64,000 nucleotides of DNA, from assembly GCA_031769625.1 (NCBI GenBank), contig JAUIMM010000016.1:13241501-13305500 (forward strand), read 5' to 3'. This document shows positions 35,787 through 46,340 of the stretch, piece after piece (position 1 is the stretch's first letter; every line of letters starts with the position of its first letter). Source of the stretch: Taudactylus pleione (Eukaryota > Chordata > Amphibia > Anura > Myobatrachidae). The notes under the pieces were generated by a model. That model had not been told where the DNA came from, ran no database searches, and saw only the letters and a list, made by a program, of their open reading frames with translations. A program made the translations under genes and the position numbers.

Positions 35787-36817
35787 ATCTAAGGCCCTCA
35801 TTCAGAGCCGCACGTTAACAACAGTACGCTCATTGCGTTCCGATGTTGACTAACCGCGCATGCGTCGGTGTTACACTGCGCATGTGCGTATGGCAGATTG
35901 CGATTTTTTTTTCTCTCGTTCCTAAAATAGCGTACAGGAAGTGACATGTCAAATGTGATTGACAGAACAGGGCGTTTTTGGGTGTTGACGGGGGTGGAGA
36001 TGAAAAAACGCAGGCGTGGCGAGGCGTTTTTGGGGCGTACATACATTAGCAGATGCGAACGTCAAATGTGTTCGGACCGTCTCATATGTCACTGGAACAT
36101 CCGCTTTCCCTTCAAAATGCTCGCACAGCTTAGGGTCAGGATTACTCGACCACATTGGCGATGGCCTTCTCCTCCGTCCCGGGACTCAACGATGGTGCTG
36201 CGATTAATCGCGGCTGGTCAGTAAAGTAATTAGTGTTGGATTGAAAACCGGCTTGGTATGTGTTTGGAAAGCAGTTTATTGGGATAGCACAAAAGCGTAC
36301 GCAGGTGGAAATCAGAGCTGCTAATGTCATGATTACACAATCAATTAGCGTACATTTTTGGTGTTTTATTTTGGCCACAATTTGTTGGTTATGGCCTATT
36401 GTAACAATAATGTCATCATGTTTTAATTAGCTCCCCTTTTTTTTGGTTTACTGTGGAATTTGCATCGCTATGTGATTTTTTAAACGTTCCTTAAAGAGGC
36501 CTTTTTTTTTTTTTAAGAGGGTCAGTTTTTGCCTTTAGGGCCAGGATTAAATGTAACCCATTTGTACAATAATGTCACAATACAATCTCAGTTTTTTGTT
36601 TTAAATTTATTGTTTAAACACAAACAAATTGGCCTAATATTTTGTTGCCTTTTTTTGTGGCAAAGATATTTGTTAAAAAAAAAAAAAAAACCATAACTGC
36701 TAACATAAGCGTAAATACAAAATTTTAAAACATTTCTCAAGAAAGGAGAGGGAAGTTTTGACCAGAAAGGAATATGAGCCAAGCACAGAAGGAGTGTGGG
36801 AAAAGTCGCCATTGCTG

Positions 36818-38105
36818 TCACCGTTTTCTCGCCCGTTTGGCTGGGTGAGGGTGGGCGCCAGACCGGGTCCGGGATGCCATCGGGCTGGCCTGTCCAGAGG
36901 CAGATGTTGTGGCCTCTGGACTAGGCACAGGGCTAGGCACATTTGGAGGATTGGCTGATGTTGTGCCAGAGGTGTAGGATCCGGATGTTCCGGCAGGAAG
37001 GGAGGTCGGCTCCACCATGTGCTGGCGAACGAGCTGCTCCAGGGCATCGGCGATGCGGATGTTGGCCCTGGTATTTTCCGCCAGGGCCTGACCAATGGTC
37101 ACGTTGGCCGCAGCATTTTGCTCCAGGGCCTCAGCCACCCGTATCAGACTTGCGTCCATCCTCTGCAGAATCTCCGTATGGCAATCCGATTTAAAATTGA
37201 GTTCTGTGAGGAGGCCCACTGCCTGCGAGGGGGCACGCCCTGGACTGGCTTCTGCAGGGTCCTCAGCCGGATGTACTGGTTCCTCCCCTGCAGAGCCAGC
37301 AGAAATTCTGCGGCCAAGGCTCCCCTCTGGAGCAGACTCATCCGCCTCTGTCTCTGTTAGGAAAATTGCGAAAAGACTCACATTTGAATCTACATATTGG
37401 CACAATAGCATTTCAGAGTTGGTGACATCACAAGACTTACCTTGGCCAACATGAGGAGCCGCAAAGTCTGGCATGTCCGTATCCATGTTGGACACGCCAA
37501 ACACCTCCACAGCCTGCACACACCCCTGTGCCAGCTCTTCTAAGTCTGTCAACTCCAATGACACAGGGGTGGGACCCCCACCTGTCCCCCTTGCATGCCT
37601 AGCCCTGTCGGCAAGTTTTTGCTTGAGACGATATTTGAAGTCTGCCCATCTGTGGAATGAAATTGGACCCATTATCCTTTTTTTTACAATGGGGTTTGTT
37701 TATAGGATGGGAAAGTGTTTACTTACCGCCGTTTGACATCCCGGGCTAGACGGACATAATCACCCACCCTATTGACAGCAACGGCGACCTCCTCCCACAT
37801 TCTCCACTTCTGGCTTTGGCTCATATTCCTGGCTGCCTGGGGCAGGATGTCAACGCACTTCTGGATCAAAACCTCCATCTCCTTGCTTGTGAAATGTGGC
37901 TGCCTTTTTTTTTTGGCAGCTTTGGCAGGTTGACTGGGGCCAGCAGTCTCTTCCATGTCATCCTCCTCACCTATTTGGGTAAATATGCAGATTTAGCCAC
38001 TTCACAACTTGACCAATATATTTGTTTTAAAATAATCATTGAGACAAAATGCATGAAGGCCTTACCGCCGGATTTTTGGCCATTGTTTCCCTGGTCTGAA
38101 GCCAT
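36818..38105 (-). CDS. Harbinger large Myb/SANT-like protein, copy 1 (intact)
   Basis: Three coding exons on the minus strand: 38105-38066 (40 nt), 37970-37727 (244 nt) and 37649-36818 (832 nt), all with GT-AG borders, giving 371 aa. The last exon contains a further 87-nt GT-AG intron (37440-37354) that is open and a multiple of three; removing it gives 342 aa. After an acidic N terminus and a KAAKKKRQ basic patch, residues ~38-115 form a Myb/SANT-like (trihelix-type) domain: HFTSKEMEVLIQKCVDIL, KWRMWEEVAVAVN, then KRRWADFKYRLKQKL. The C-terminal third has ALEQNAAANVTIGQALAEN and a similar second block, probably a coiled coil, and ends in KRARKR. In animals the Harbinger Myb partner (NAIF1 with HARBI1) imports the transposase into the nucleus and binds the ends; that role is inferred here. 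A TTTATT at 36606-36611 is the AATAAA signal. Confidence 0.85.
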
Positions 38106-38599
38106 GTCTCTGCTTCCAGAATGAAATCAACCAGAAATTCAATGTGATTTCGTGACGTATTTATACATGCGTCCTTTGTTTGCGGCCGCATCATTGATTG
38201 TGCGTCCCTATGATTCATCCTTAATTTGTGCGGGAAAATAAACACTATTTATGGCTTGGTGTGTGTGGAGTCGAGGTTGGGTTGTTGGATTGTTGGCGGT
38301 TAAGTTGTTTGGATTTGGTTGTTTGTGGTTGGAGGATTTGGCAGAGTTGGTTTTTTGTTTGGTTTTGCTACAGTTGTTTTGGTTTTCCGTTCGCATTTTT
38401 TTGCTTTTTTCCACATCCTTTCCTGATTTGGTAAGTTTTGTGCAGTCTAATTTGTGGCCAATTGGTGTCTACTTCTGTTTTTTGGTTAGCTATTTTTTTT
38501 TAACACTAATTTCATCTTTTTTAGTTTGTTTTGGCTTTCGGACCCAAAGACCTTTTTTTGGGAAATCTTATATATTCGAGTTGGGTAAGTCCATTTTTT

Positions 38600-38926
38600 T
38601 TCTTGCATTTGCGAACTAATTACCGCATTTTTGACTGTTGGTGTAGTGACTTGCATTTGCGAACTAATTAACGCATTTTTGACTGTTGGTGTAGTGACTT
38701 GCATTTGCGAACTAATTAACGCATTTTTGACTGTTGGTGTAGTGACTTGCATTTGCGAACTAATTAACGCATTTTTGACTGTTGGTGTAGTGACTTGCAT
38801 TTGCGAACTAATTAACGCATTTTTGACTGTTGGTGTAGTGACTTGCATTTGCGAACTAATTAACGCATTTTTGACTGTTGGTGTAGTGACTTGCATTTGC
38901 GAACTAATTAACGCATTTTTGGAGGC
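38600..38926. repeat. 48-bp minisatellite in the shared upstream region of copy 1
   Basis: Seven copies of TTGCATTTGCGAACTAATTA, separated by GCATTTTTGACTGTTGGTG-type spacers, at a 48-bp period. Because 48 is a multiple of three, both strands stay open, giving fake 16-residue repeat proteins. The array lies between the divergent large Myb gene and transposase. Copy 2 has five related units at the same place (60730-60960). Confidence 0.95.
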
Positions 38927-39142
38927 TTATTCATCATGTAAACCAGTTTTGCTTTTCCCTTTTCCATTTTTGGGGTCCATTTGAACCCTATTTGACGTAC
39001 GGTGTGCAATGTCGTTTTCATCGATGGCCAAATGTGTGTTTCACCTATTTTATGTGTTGGCTTGCAACAATTTGAAAAACAAAAATTCACCCTCTAAATT
39101 TTTGATGTCTCATTTTTGGCTTTTTTACAGTTTATACGTATC

Positions 39143-40402
39143 ATGACAATACCCCGGCATGTAAGCAGCTATGGATGGTATCAGAAAGCTAAGTTGTTTT
39201 TTGTTACTTTTGGGGTGGCTCAAAAGCCTTACATTGTAAACTTTGAATTTCAGGTAGATCTGGGGCGAATTGTTCTAGCCCTGCTCCCGGAAGACGACCA
39301 ACCTCAAACTCGTCCCAGGCGTAGGCATCGTAGGCATGCAAGGCCCCAGATATTTCGAACACGTGTCACCCTTTTTGGAATGCCCGATGATGAGGTTTTA
39401 AGACGCTACCGTCTACCTCCCAAAATCATCATAGACACTCTCTCATTAATAGAAAGTGATCTTGAGCGGCAAATTGACAGTCCAACAGCAATACCACCAC
39501 TGACGCAATTTATGGCGGTGTTACATTTCTGTGCCTCAGGATCGTTTCAAACAACGGTGGGAATAGTGGCGGGCATCTCCCAATCCTCCTTTTCCCGGAT
39601 CCTGAGGGCAGTGATGGAGGCACTTTTCAAGCACCTCCATCATTTTATTAAAATGCCTTTGGATATGGGTGCCCTTAGTGTGGCCAAGGCCAATTTTTAC
39701 CAAATAGCTGGCTTCCCACACATCATAGGGGTTGTGGATGGTACTCACATACCACTTCAGCCTCCAGCACGGCTGGAGGCAATATTTAGAAACCGTAAAC
39801 ACTATCACTCCCTGAATGTAATGGTGGTATGTGATGCCTCCCTCCAGATCCTGTCCCTGAATGCTAAATTACCCGGAAGTGCTCATGACTCCTTCGTCAT
39901 CCGGCAATCAGGGATATGGCAGAAATTAACCAACCTACAAGCTGGTGATGCGTGGCTTCTGGGTAAGTGGAGACCTTTAGTACATAACAATGTTAAGCTT
40001 GATACACAGTGTTCCTGATGTGGTCTATTTTTGTTCACAGGAGACAGTGGATACCCTTGCATGTCCTGGCTGCTCACTCCTTATTTGGCTCCCACACCAG
40101 GGCCACAAAGTGCATATAATTCCGCACTTACAGCCACCAGGCAAGTGGTGGAGCGCTGTATCGGCCTTTTAAAAGGCCGATTCAGATGCCTCCACCGCTC
40201 TGGTGGCGAGCTCATGTATGTGCCGGATATGGTGTCTAAAATTGTGGTCCTGTGTGGGATATTTCACAACATTGCCATAAGGAGTGGTGTCCCAATGCAG
40301 CCAGAGGATGCCTTACCTGAGGATGGCCCCCCCGAGGTTGGTCGAAGGTCAGTATGTGGGGGGGCCATACGCGATGATGTGGTGGCCAGATTTTTTAGGT
40401 AA
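39143..40402 (+). CDS. HARBI1-like Harbinger transposase, copy 1 (intact)
   Basis: Three coding exons: 39143-39160 (18 nt, starts MTIPRH), 39254-39962 (709 nt) and 40041-40402 (362 nt), with GTAAGC...CAG and GTAAGT...CAG introns, giving 362 aa, close to human HARBI1. This start was preferred over the longer open frame because copy 2 conserves the short first exon and both splice sites. The DDE_Tnp_4 nuclease core shows D168 in VVDGTHIP, D244 in GDSGYP (formed across the second intron) and E280 in VVERCIGLLKGRF, a 35-residue D-E gap. The N-terminal part is Arg-rich (RPRRRHRRHARP) and then resembles the HARBI1 helical region (ISQSSFSRIL). It cuts and joins the transposon ends. AATAAA is at 40751-40756. 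The gene diverges from the large Myb gene and converges on the small one. Confidence 0.93.
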
Positions 40403-41225
40403 GTTTGAACAAAACTCCAGTGTTTATACCTAATGTGTTTGTGTTTGTTTGCGAACATCTAATTTTTTTTTTTTTTCTCACCATCTTCTGTTTGTTCACA
40501 TAATCTTTGGCACTCCAACGCTCACTACTTCCTGCTATCCTTACCAAACCTGGATCTGGTCCTTTTGGGCATATATTCTGGAACCCATATCGCAACGCCA
40601 TGTTTGTGGAATCATGTTGGCATGGTCCTTCGTCAACCAGTTCTTGATTTTTTGTTTTTATTTAATTATTTCTTGGTATGTGTTGTATTTGAATTTATCA
40701 CTGTGTTCTTTTTTTGGGAGTGACCACTTTGTTTTCTCTGTTATGTTGTGAATAAATGTTTGGAGAGTGAAATGGTCTTCCTTTTTTGGGACGTTAACAG
40801 CAAGTGTAACCAGGTTAACACAAGTTACATTTGACTAAGGGGTAAACCAGTACTGACGCCAGTTGAGCTAAACTGAAATATGTTTTCAGCTTCCCAATCC
40901 ACACCAAAAGGAAGCCTGGCCCAACCTTGGGATTTGTAAGATTGGCCTAAGCAGCTTGCGCACCAACTAGGAACCTGGAAAATGTAGAAATATGTAATTG
41001 ACACTACACCCAAAAAGGGAAATGACATTGTTACTGTTATGTGTTTCTTGTGTCTGTTTGACATACAAAGACAAAACACAATCTAACTTTTAAAAAAGGG
41101 AAATCCTTGCAGGAACAGTCTACTTATGTCATGCTAAACTATCTTGGTTTTGGTTTTTAAAAATGAGCCACAACGTATATTTGTCTTAATAAATTTATTT
41201 TGAAAATATAACAAAAATAAAAAAA

Positions 41226-42523
41226 CTACTGCCGAAGGAGGCCAGACAGCCGGTCGAGGGCCACCAGAATGCCGATGACATGTTGGCGCATCTGCCCCAC
41301 ACAATCCGCCACCTCTTGCCGACGCATCTGTTCCTCTGTGGGTGAGAAAAGTGTGTGGGTTAATACAACAATAGGGAATCCACATTAAAAAAAAAAAACA
41401 CAACCAAATCACTCCTAAACCCAAACCAAAAAAAAAAAAAGGGGGGGCTGGCAAAAATACAAGGCCTAGGTACAAATTCCCACAGGTATGATATGTGTAT
41501 GTTGAAATCACCAGGAAGAGGTAAAGGCAAACCTTCAAAATCACCAAAAGTCAAGCCACAAAAACACGAAGAAAGGCACGACACATGATTACATACAGTT
41601 TGTGCTTTAAAAAAAAAAAAAAAAAATACATACCGGGAGACAAAACGGGAGCTCCGGAAATACCTCCATGATCCTCCTCGGAGGATCCGTCATTACCCAA
41701 AGAATGGGGAGGAGTTATGATGGACTCCGGGGAGGGGGTAATTGGAAGAGGGGTGGGTGGAGGAGAGGGGGAAGTGGGACGGAGGGGAAGGAGGCCCGAC
41801 ATTTCCGGGAGAGGGTCTGGGAAGGATGGGGAGGAGTGGGGAATAGGGGAAAGATTTGGGGTGGAGTGTTGGCTGGGGGTTGGGGATAGTGGCCGGGAAC
41901 GCCGTCTGGACGGACGGTGACGGCGGAGTCTTGGCTGTCCCCCTAAAATATGACAAAGAAATTGCGGTTAGTTTATGGACAAATCCGGGCAACAAAACTA
42001 AAAAAAAAAAAAAAACCAACAAATAAGCCAAATAGCAGTAGAATGAATAAATCAGAAATAGAGGGGAAACATGCACACGCAGATATGAGTACAAATAATA
42101 AATAGGACAGACAGGAAAACATGCACACGCAGATATGAGTACAAATAATAAATAGAACAGACAGGAAAACATGCACACGCAGATATGAGTACAAATAATA
42201 AATAGAACAGACAGGAAAACATGCACACGCAGTTTGCCCCACAAACACAAACATTAAAACCACAATACATAACACTTACTTGCCAGGATCTGTATGCGAA
42301 AGCATGCCAGCAAGCGGGGCGTTCGCCGTTGCAGGTCGGACCACCTGCGCTCCAGCTGCCCGATGTTGCGGCGTGAGCCGAAGGACCGCAGGCGGGACCG
42401 TGCCTCCGCATACGCGGAGCGCTTCTGCCGGTTGGTCATGGGTTGAGGTTGGCTGGTGATCCGGCGATCCATGACCTCCGTAAGCACCAGCAGCTCGCGC
42501 CTGGTGAATGCGGAGGCTCTCAT
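41226..42523 (-). CDS. Harbinger small Myb/SANT-like protein, copy 1 (intact)
   Basis: Three exons on the minus strand: 42523-42280 (244 nt), 41942-41634 (309 nt) and 41335-41226 (110 nt), all GT-AG, giving 220 aa. Exon 1 encodes a SANT-like domain (SAFTRRELLVLTEVMDRRI, then GQLERRWSDLQRR). Exon 2 is Arg-rich, then Pro/Ser-rich and low in structure (PSRRRSRPLSPTPS). Exon 3 encodes a short amphipathic helix, EEQMRRQEVADCVGQM...LDRLSGLLRQ, likely for oligomerisation. The domain shares the FT.(K/R)E..VL and RRW.D signatures with the large Myb protein, so the two are probably distant paralogues. Intron 1 holds a 50-bp minisatellite. AATAAA (TTTATT) at 41194-41199. The function beyond DNA binding is inferred. 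Confidence 0.82.
42060..42235. repeat. 50-bp minisatellite in intron 1 of the small Myb gene, copy 1
   Basis: About 3.5 units (four copies of GAAAACATGCACACGCAG) at a 50-bp period. Copy 2 has seven units of the related sequence in the same intron (57305-57640). Confidence 0.9.
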
Positions 42524-43486
42524 GATGGCAATGGTGTTTTTCTTAAAAATCATTTTTGATAAAGTGTGTAAAAATTTTCTGATTGGCTAATGTATTTTGG
42601 AAATTAACAGGAGCAATTTTATTGGTTAGTGTATGAGTCATGTGTTCGACAGGGCCAGAAATCTCTGGAGAGTTATGATAGGCTTGATGCAGTGACATGC
42701 GTAAGCAAATTTAAATAAAGAAATGAACCCAGGGAAATATGCGGGGATCCACAGCAATAGTACAATTGTTTAATTGTGGTTCACATGTTTTTTGAACAAT
42801 AAAAGCGAATGTTTCATCCGTACGTATTCTGCGGGTAAACACAAACACGGACAAGAGTAAAGTTTCTTGCATTGTGTTGAAAAAAACAAACAATTAAGCT
42901 AATTGATACATTGATTGGCATGATACGATTGATGGAGGTAGGCAGAATAAAGGAGCAGGTAATCGACATCTGACAAGGCCACTTCCTGTTTATACTTGTG
43001 CGTGCGTTCCTTTCAAGCCATTTCGGGGATGTACGCTCGCTATTTCGTACGCTTGTTAGTTAGAGGAGGGGTCGTCAGAGTTTTGGGAGGAATTTTAGAT
43101 GCGAACGAAAATACGAGCGAGCCATTGAATTTAAATATTTTTGTACGTACGCCTAACGTACGTGCGCCCGCTTGCGAGTGGGTCTGAATGAGGGCCTAAG
43201 GCTTTGTCTGTTTATTCACTTTTTTCCAACAGCCAATCACTAATGTATTGGAGGATTACCACTAAACAATATTCAAAGATGTCAGGAACTCCCAGTCCTC
43301 ACCCTCTCTTTAATGCCTATAGTTTTTGTTTGGCTATTCTCAGTCGTTTATTTTGCAATAAACATTTTGAGAATAATGATACTATTTTAGAAATATATTT
43401 TCAGAAAAATAATGCTTTTGACCACTTACAGTAACTGACGTGGTCATATGGGATGTGAACGCAGCCAACTGTGCATCAGCTGACAA

Positions 43487-44085
43487 GGGCCCTCATTCAG
43501 AGCCACTCGCTATTTGTGGTCGTTAATTCTAAAACAAGGGGTGGCTATTCAAATGAACCGTTCGCTGTTTGCGGTCTATTCAAGCCTCTATGTCTGAACG
43601 AGCGAACAAAACTTGCGGTCGTTTTTTGGAAAAATACGCCCCCTGGCCGCTCGCATCCTACGTCATGTCCGCTATTTATTAGATTAATCGAGTACATCGA
43701 CAAGGGTATGAACTGCTCGCTATTCTTGGGGTTGGTGTTTGCTACCACAATTTTGTGAGCAGTTCTGACTATAAAATAACCCAGTGACGTGGTCAATGAC
43801 GCTGCTGTTTTAAATATGCACACCCATAAAACGCCCGTTTTGACCTTTAAGCACGCCTGCGTTCTGATTTCCACTCCCCATTTTCAAGCACCTTCCCCTG
43901 TTACCACCCACATACGCCTCTTTCTGTTACTCAAAATAGCAGGCATTCGCTATTTTGCGAGCACATGAATTTCGGCAGCACTGACTGGTTAGCGCATGTG
44001 TATAACGATCCGTACGCATGCGCAGTTGGGCTAACATCGCTCGGAACGAACGAGCGGCCGCTTACGAGCGGCTCTGAATCAGGCC
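43487..44085. mobile_element. 599-bp Harbinger-dependent element, CAA target duplication
   Basis: The ends are GGGCCCTCATTCAGAGCC and GGCTCTGAATCAGGCC. CAA lies at 43484-43486 and 44086-44088. The right subterminal region (CGCATGCGCAGTTGGGCTAAC, CGGAACGAACGAGCG) resembles that of the full Harbinger. It is only 290 bp from the right end of copy 1. There is no coding sequence. Confidence 0.8.
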
Positions 44086-44369
44086 CAAGGTGCGAACACA
44101 CCACCCATCTGTGTTTTTGAAGAGGAAATTGTTCTACACATGTGCAGAACGGATCTCCTCTAACTCCCCCGACTCTCCTGCGGACCTGGCAATTTCTGAC
44201 CAGTTTTTCCGGAAAAATTGGCAGTTAAGTGGTTAATAACTGCTAGTCTTCCTAACAAAGGGAGGTAAGGATCTCCAGTTGTCAAGAAGAAGGAAAATGA
44301 ATGAACCGCAGACATTCATTTTCCGCACCTTAATATGTTATTGCTGATTACAGTCACAGGAACCTTAGC

Positions 44370-45045
44370 TAAACTGCTAACTTTTGACCCTAAATATTAT
44401 GTGGGGATTTTAACCTAATTTCATCCTCTTATCTGGACCAATCCAATAATTCTAAACAATCTTCTACCCTTCCCAAACTTGGTGTTCCTCTTTTAGCTAA
44501 AAGACTTCACTTTATTGCTTTATGGAGAGCCCTTCATCCTATAGAAAAGGACTACACATGTCTTTCAGCGGCACATAATACATGTATTGATTATACCCTT
44601 ATCTCTAGTTTTCTTTTCCCCAAAGTATTAAATTCTTGTGTGGAGCACATATCCCTCTCACACCATTCATTGGTTTTGTTTGAACTTCAACTACCACTGA
44701 AACTGGCCCAAATAGACTACGGAGATTTCAGTCACACATTTCTCAATCTGGTAATTTTCGTAAAAATTTTTAATCTGCCTGGGAGAAATATCGGTTCAAT
44801 AATCTTTCTCATAATGAAAATGATCCTGCCTTATTTTGGCAAACTGGTAAATCAGTATTGGGGGGTAATTATTGCTTACACTGCTAGTGTTAAAAAATAA
44901 TGTACTAACTGATACACTAATTTACAACAAGTATTATATTATGCTTATCAAAAGTTTAAAATATCTCTGAATATGGCAACAAAAACCTTATACCAAAATG
45001 CTAAAACACATTTTGACAAATTTCATAATATTATGGGAGATACAC
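44370..45045 (+). pseudogene. L1-type LINE ORF2 endonuclease fragment, copy B
   Basis: Over 90% identical to 16485-17183: the same LAKRLHFIALWRALHP, YTCLSAAHNTC and ISLSHHSLVLFEL blocks (L1 endonuclease C-terminal half). Both homologies begin at CTTAGCTAAACTGCTAAC and end at TATGGGAGATACA. The frame is broken. Confidence 0.7.
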
Positions 45046-45321
45046 GCAAGTGCAATGCTGAATGCTTACTCCAGATTATCGGGCATTCCCAATACTGTCT
45101 GCCCCATTTTACAGAAGTGGCAAGGCCAGGGGCTGTGTCCACACACAGTTAGGGAGCACTGTGACTCCCAATAAAGATCAATAATTTTACATACATGTCC
45201 TATTGTTTCTTTAAACATCCACCCACCTGCCAGAACATCATATAAGGTGCTTGCATTTCTCTCACCTAAACCCCATATTTAAAAAAAGGAGTTTGGACAT
45301 TTCCAGATTAAAGCAGTGCAC

Positions 45322-46200
45322 TAACCAATGCTGGCAACAGAAATCTCGGGGCCGGTACACTAATGTCTCTGGGGGCCCCACCTTCTCACCACCACCCTCT
45401 GATCCCACACATCCCTGCCCTGCATGTGTGATATATGAAGCATGAGAATGTTAACTGAAAGATATGCCAGCCTTTAATAAAGTAAATAATATACACTATG
45501 ACTTACCACACTGTCTCTCTGTCACTGATGATGCAGGCTGTAGTTCTTGTCTGCTGTCTCTTGTAAGGTCTATTTGATGACAGTGTCTGCAGCCAGCCAT
45601 CCTCAGCCCTCATCACCTTCCTCAGCCCAGAAACTCCCCATCACATTCTGTCCCAGCCCCCATCAACTTCCTCTGTCCCCATAACCTTGCTCTGCCCCCA
45701 TCCCCCATCACCTTCCTGCGCCTCCAGCCCCAATCATCTTCCTCTGCCCCCCAGCCCCTATCACCTTCCTCTGCCCCCAGCCCCTATCACCTTCCTGTAC
45801 CCCCAGCCCCTATCAGCTTCCCCATCGCCTTCTTCTGTACCCAGCACCTATTATCTTTCTCTGCCTCCAGTCCCTATTACTCTATCATCGCCTAGACTCC
45901 TCACGGTTGTTGCTAGAAGTCCCCTGACCATCGCAGCCTGCCTAACAGACAGGGTAGATGTGCAGCAACGTAATCTATGATGTCATGCCGCCATGTTGCT
46001 CACTTGAAGGTCATGCCCGGGCCGGGCCGCAGCTGAGCCACATGGAAGAGCCCAGTACTGCCCAGGCCAAGCTACAAGAGAGGTGGAGCTGGGGTTGGGT
46101 GGTGGCTATGGGTTCCAGTGGCTGCGTCCCCATTTTGTGCCCATCTGGTCCTTGGGACCCCTCTGGACCTTGGGGCCGGACCTGGCACTACCCACTGCAT
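45322..46200. mobile_element. Second copy of the GGCAACAG...GGGGCC repeat
   Basis: Same family as 5707-6650. Copy-specific is a (CCCCAGCCCCTATCACCTTCC)-like pyrimidine tandem at 45600-45890. Confidence 0.5.
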
Positions 46201-46340
46201 CTTAAGTCCAACATATATTTACAACCCTACATTGTAGTTTAATTTAGATTGGTCTTTGATAGGTATATACTGTATAATCAATTGGCTTATATAATTTTAT
46301 TAAGGAAGAAAGGCATAACAATTGAGTTGGAAGAAAATAA

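Larger units (their letters stand above)
35793..43196. mobile_element. PIF/Harbinger transposon copy 1, complete, three genes
   Basis: 7,404 bp with terminal inverted repeats GGCCCTCATTCAGAGCC (left) and GGGTCTGAATGAGGGCC (right), and target duplications TAA at 35790-35792 and 43197-43199. A 3-bp TWA-type duplication and a HARBI1-like transposase define the superfamily. Gene layout: large Myb/SANT gene (minus, 36818-38105), transposase (plus, 39143-40402), small Myb/SANT gene (minus, 41226-42523). All three are open when spliced, so this copy may be autonomous. Copy 2 at 56339-63942 has the same layout in the opposite direction. Confidence 0.95.

Noticed and set aside
38486..38984. Long ORFs on both strands coding for a 16-residue repeat protein
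   Set aside because: They are a by-product of the 48-bp minisatellite, whose period is a multiple of three; both strands stay open.
39116..39253. Longer N terminus for the Harbinger transposase read straight through 39161-39253
   Set aside because: The interval has GTAAGC and TTTCAG borders in both copies, is not conserved as protein in copy 2, and splicing gives identical 362-aa products.
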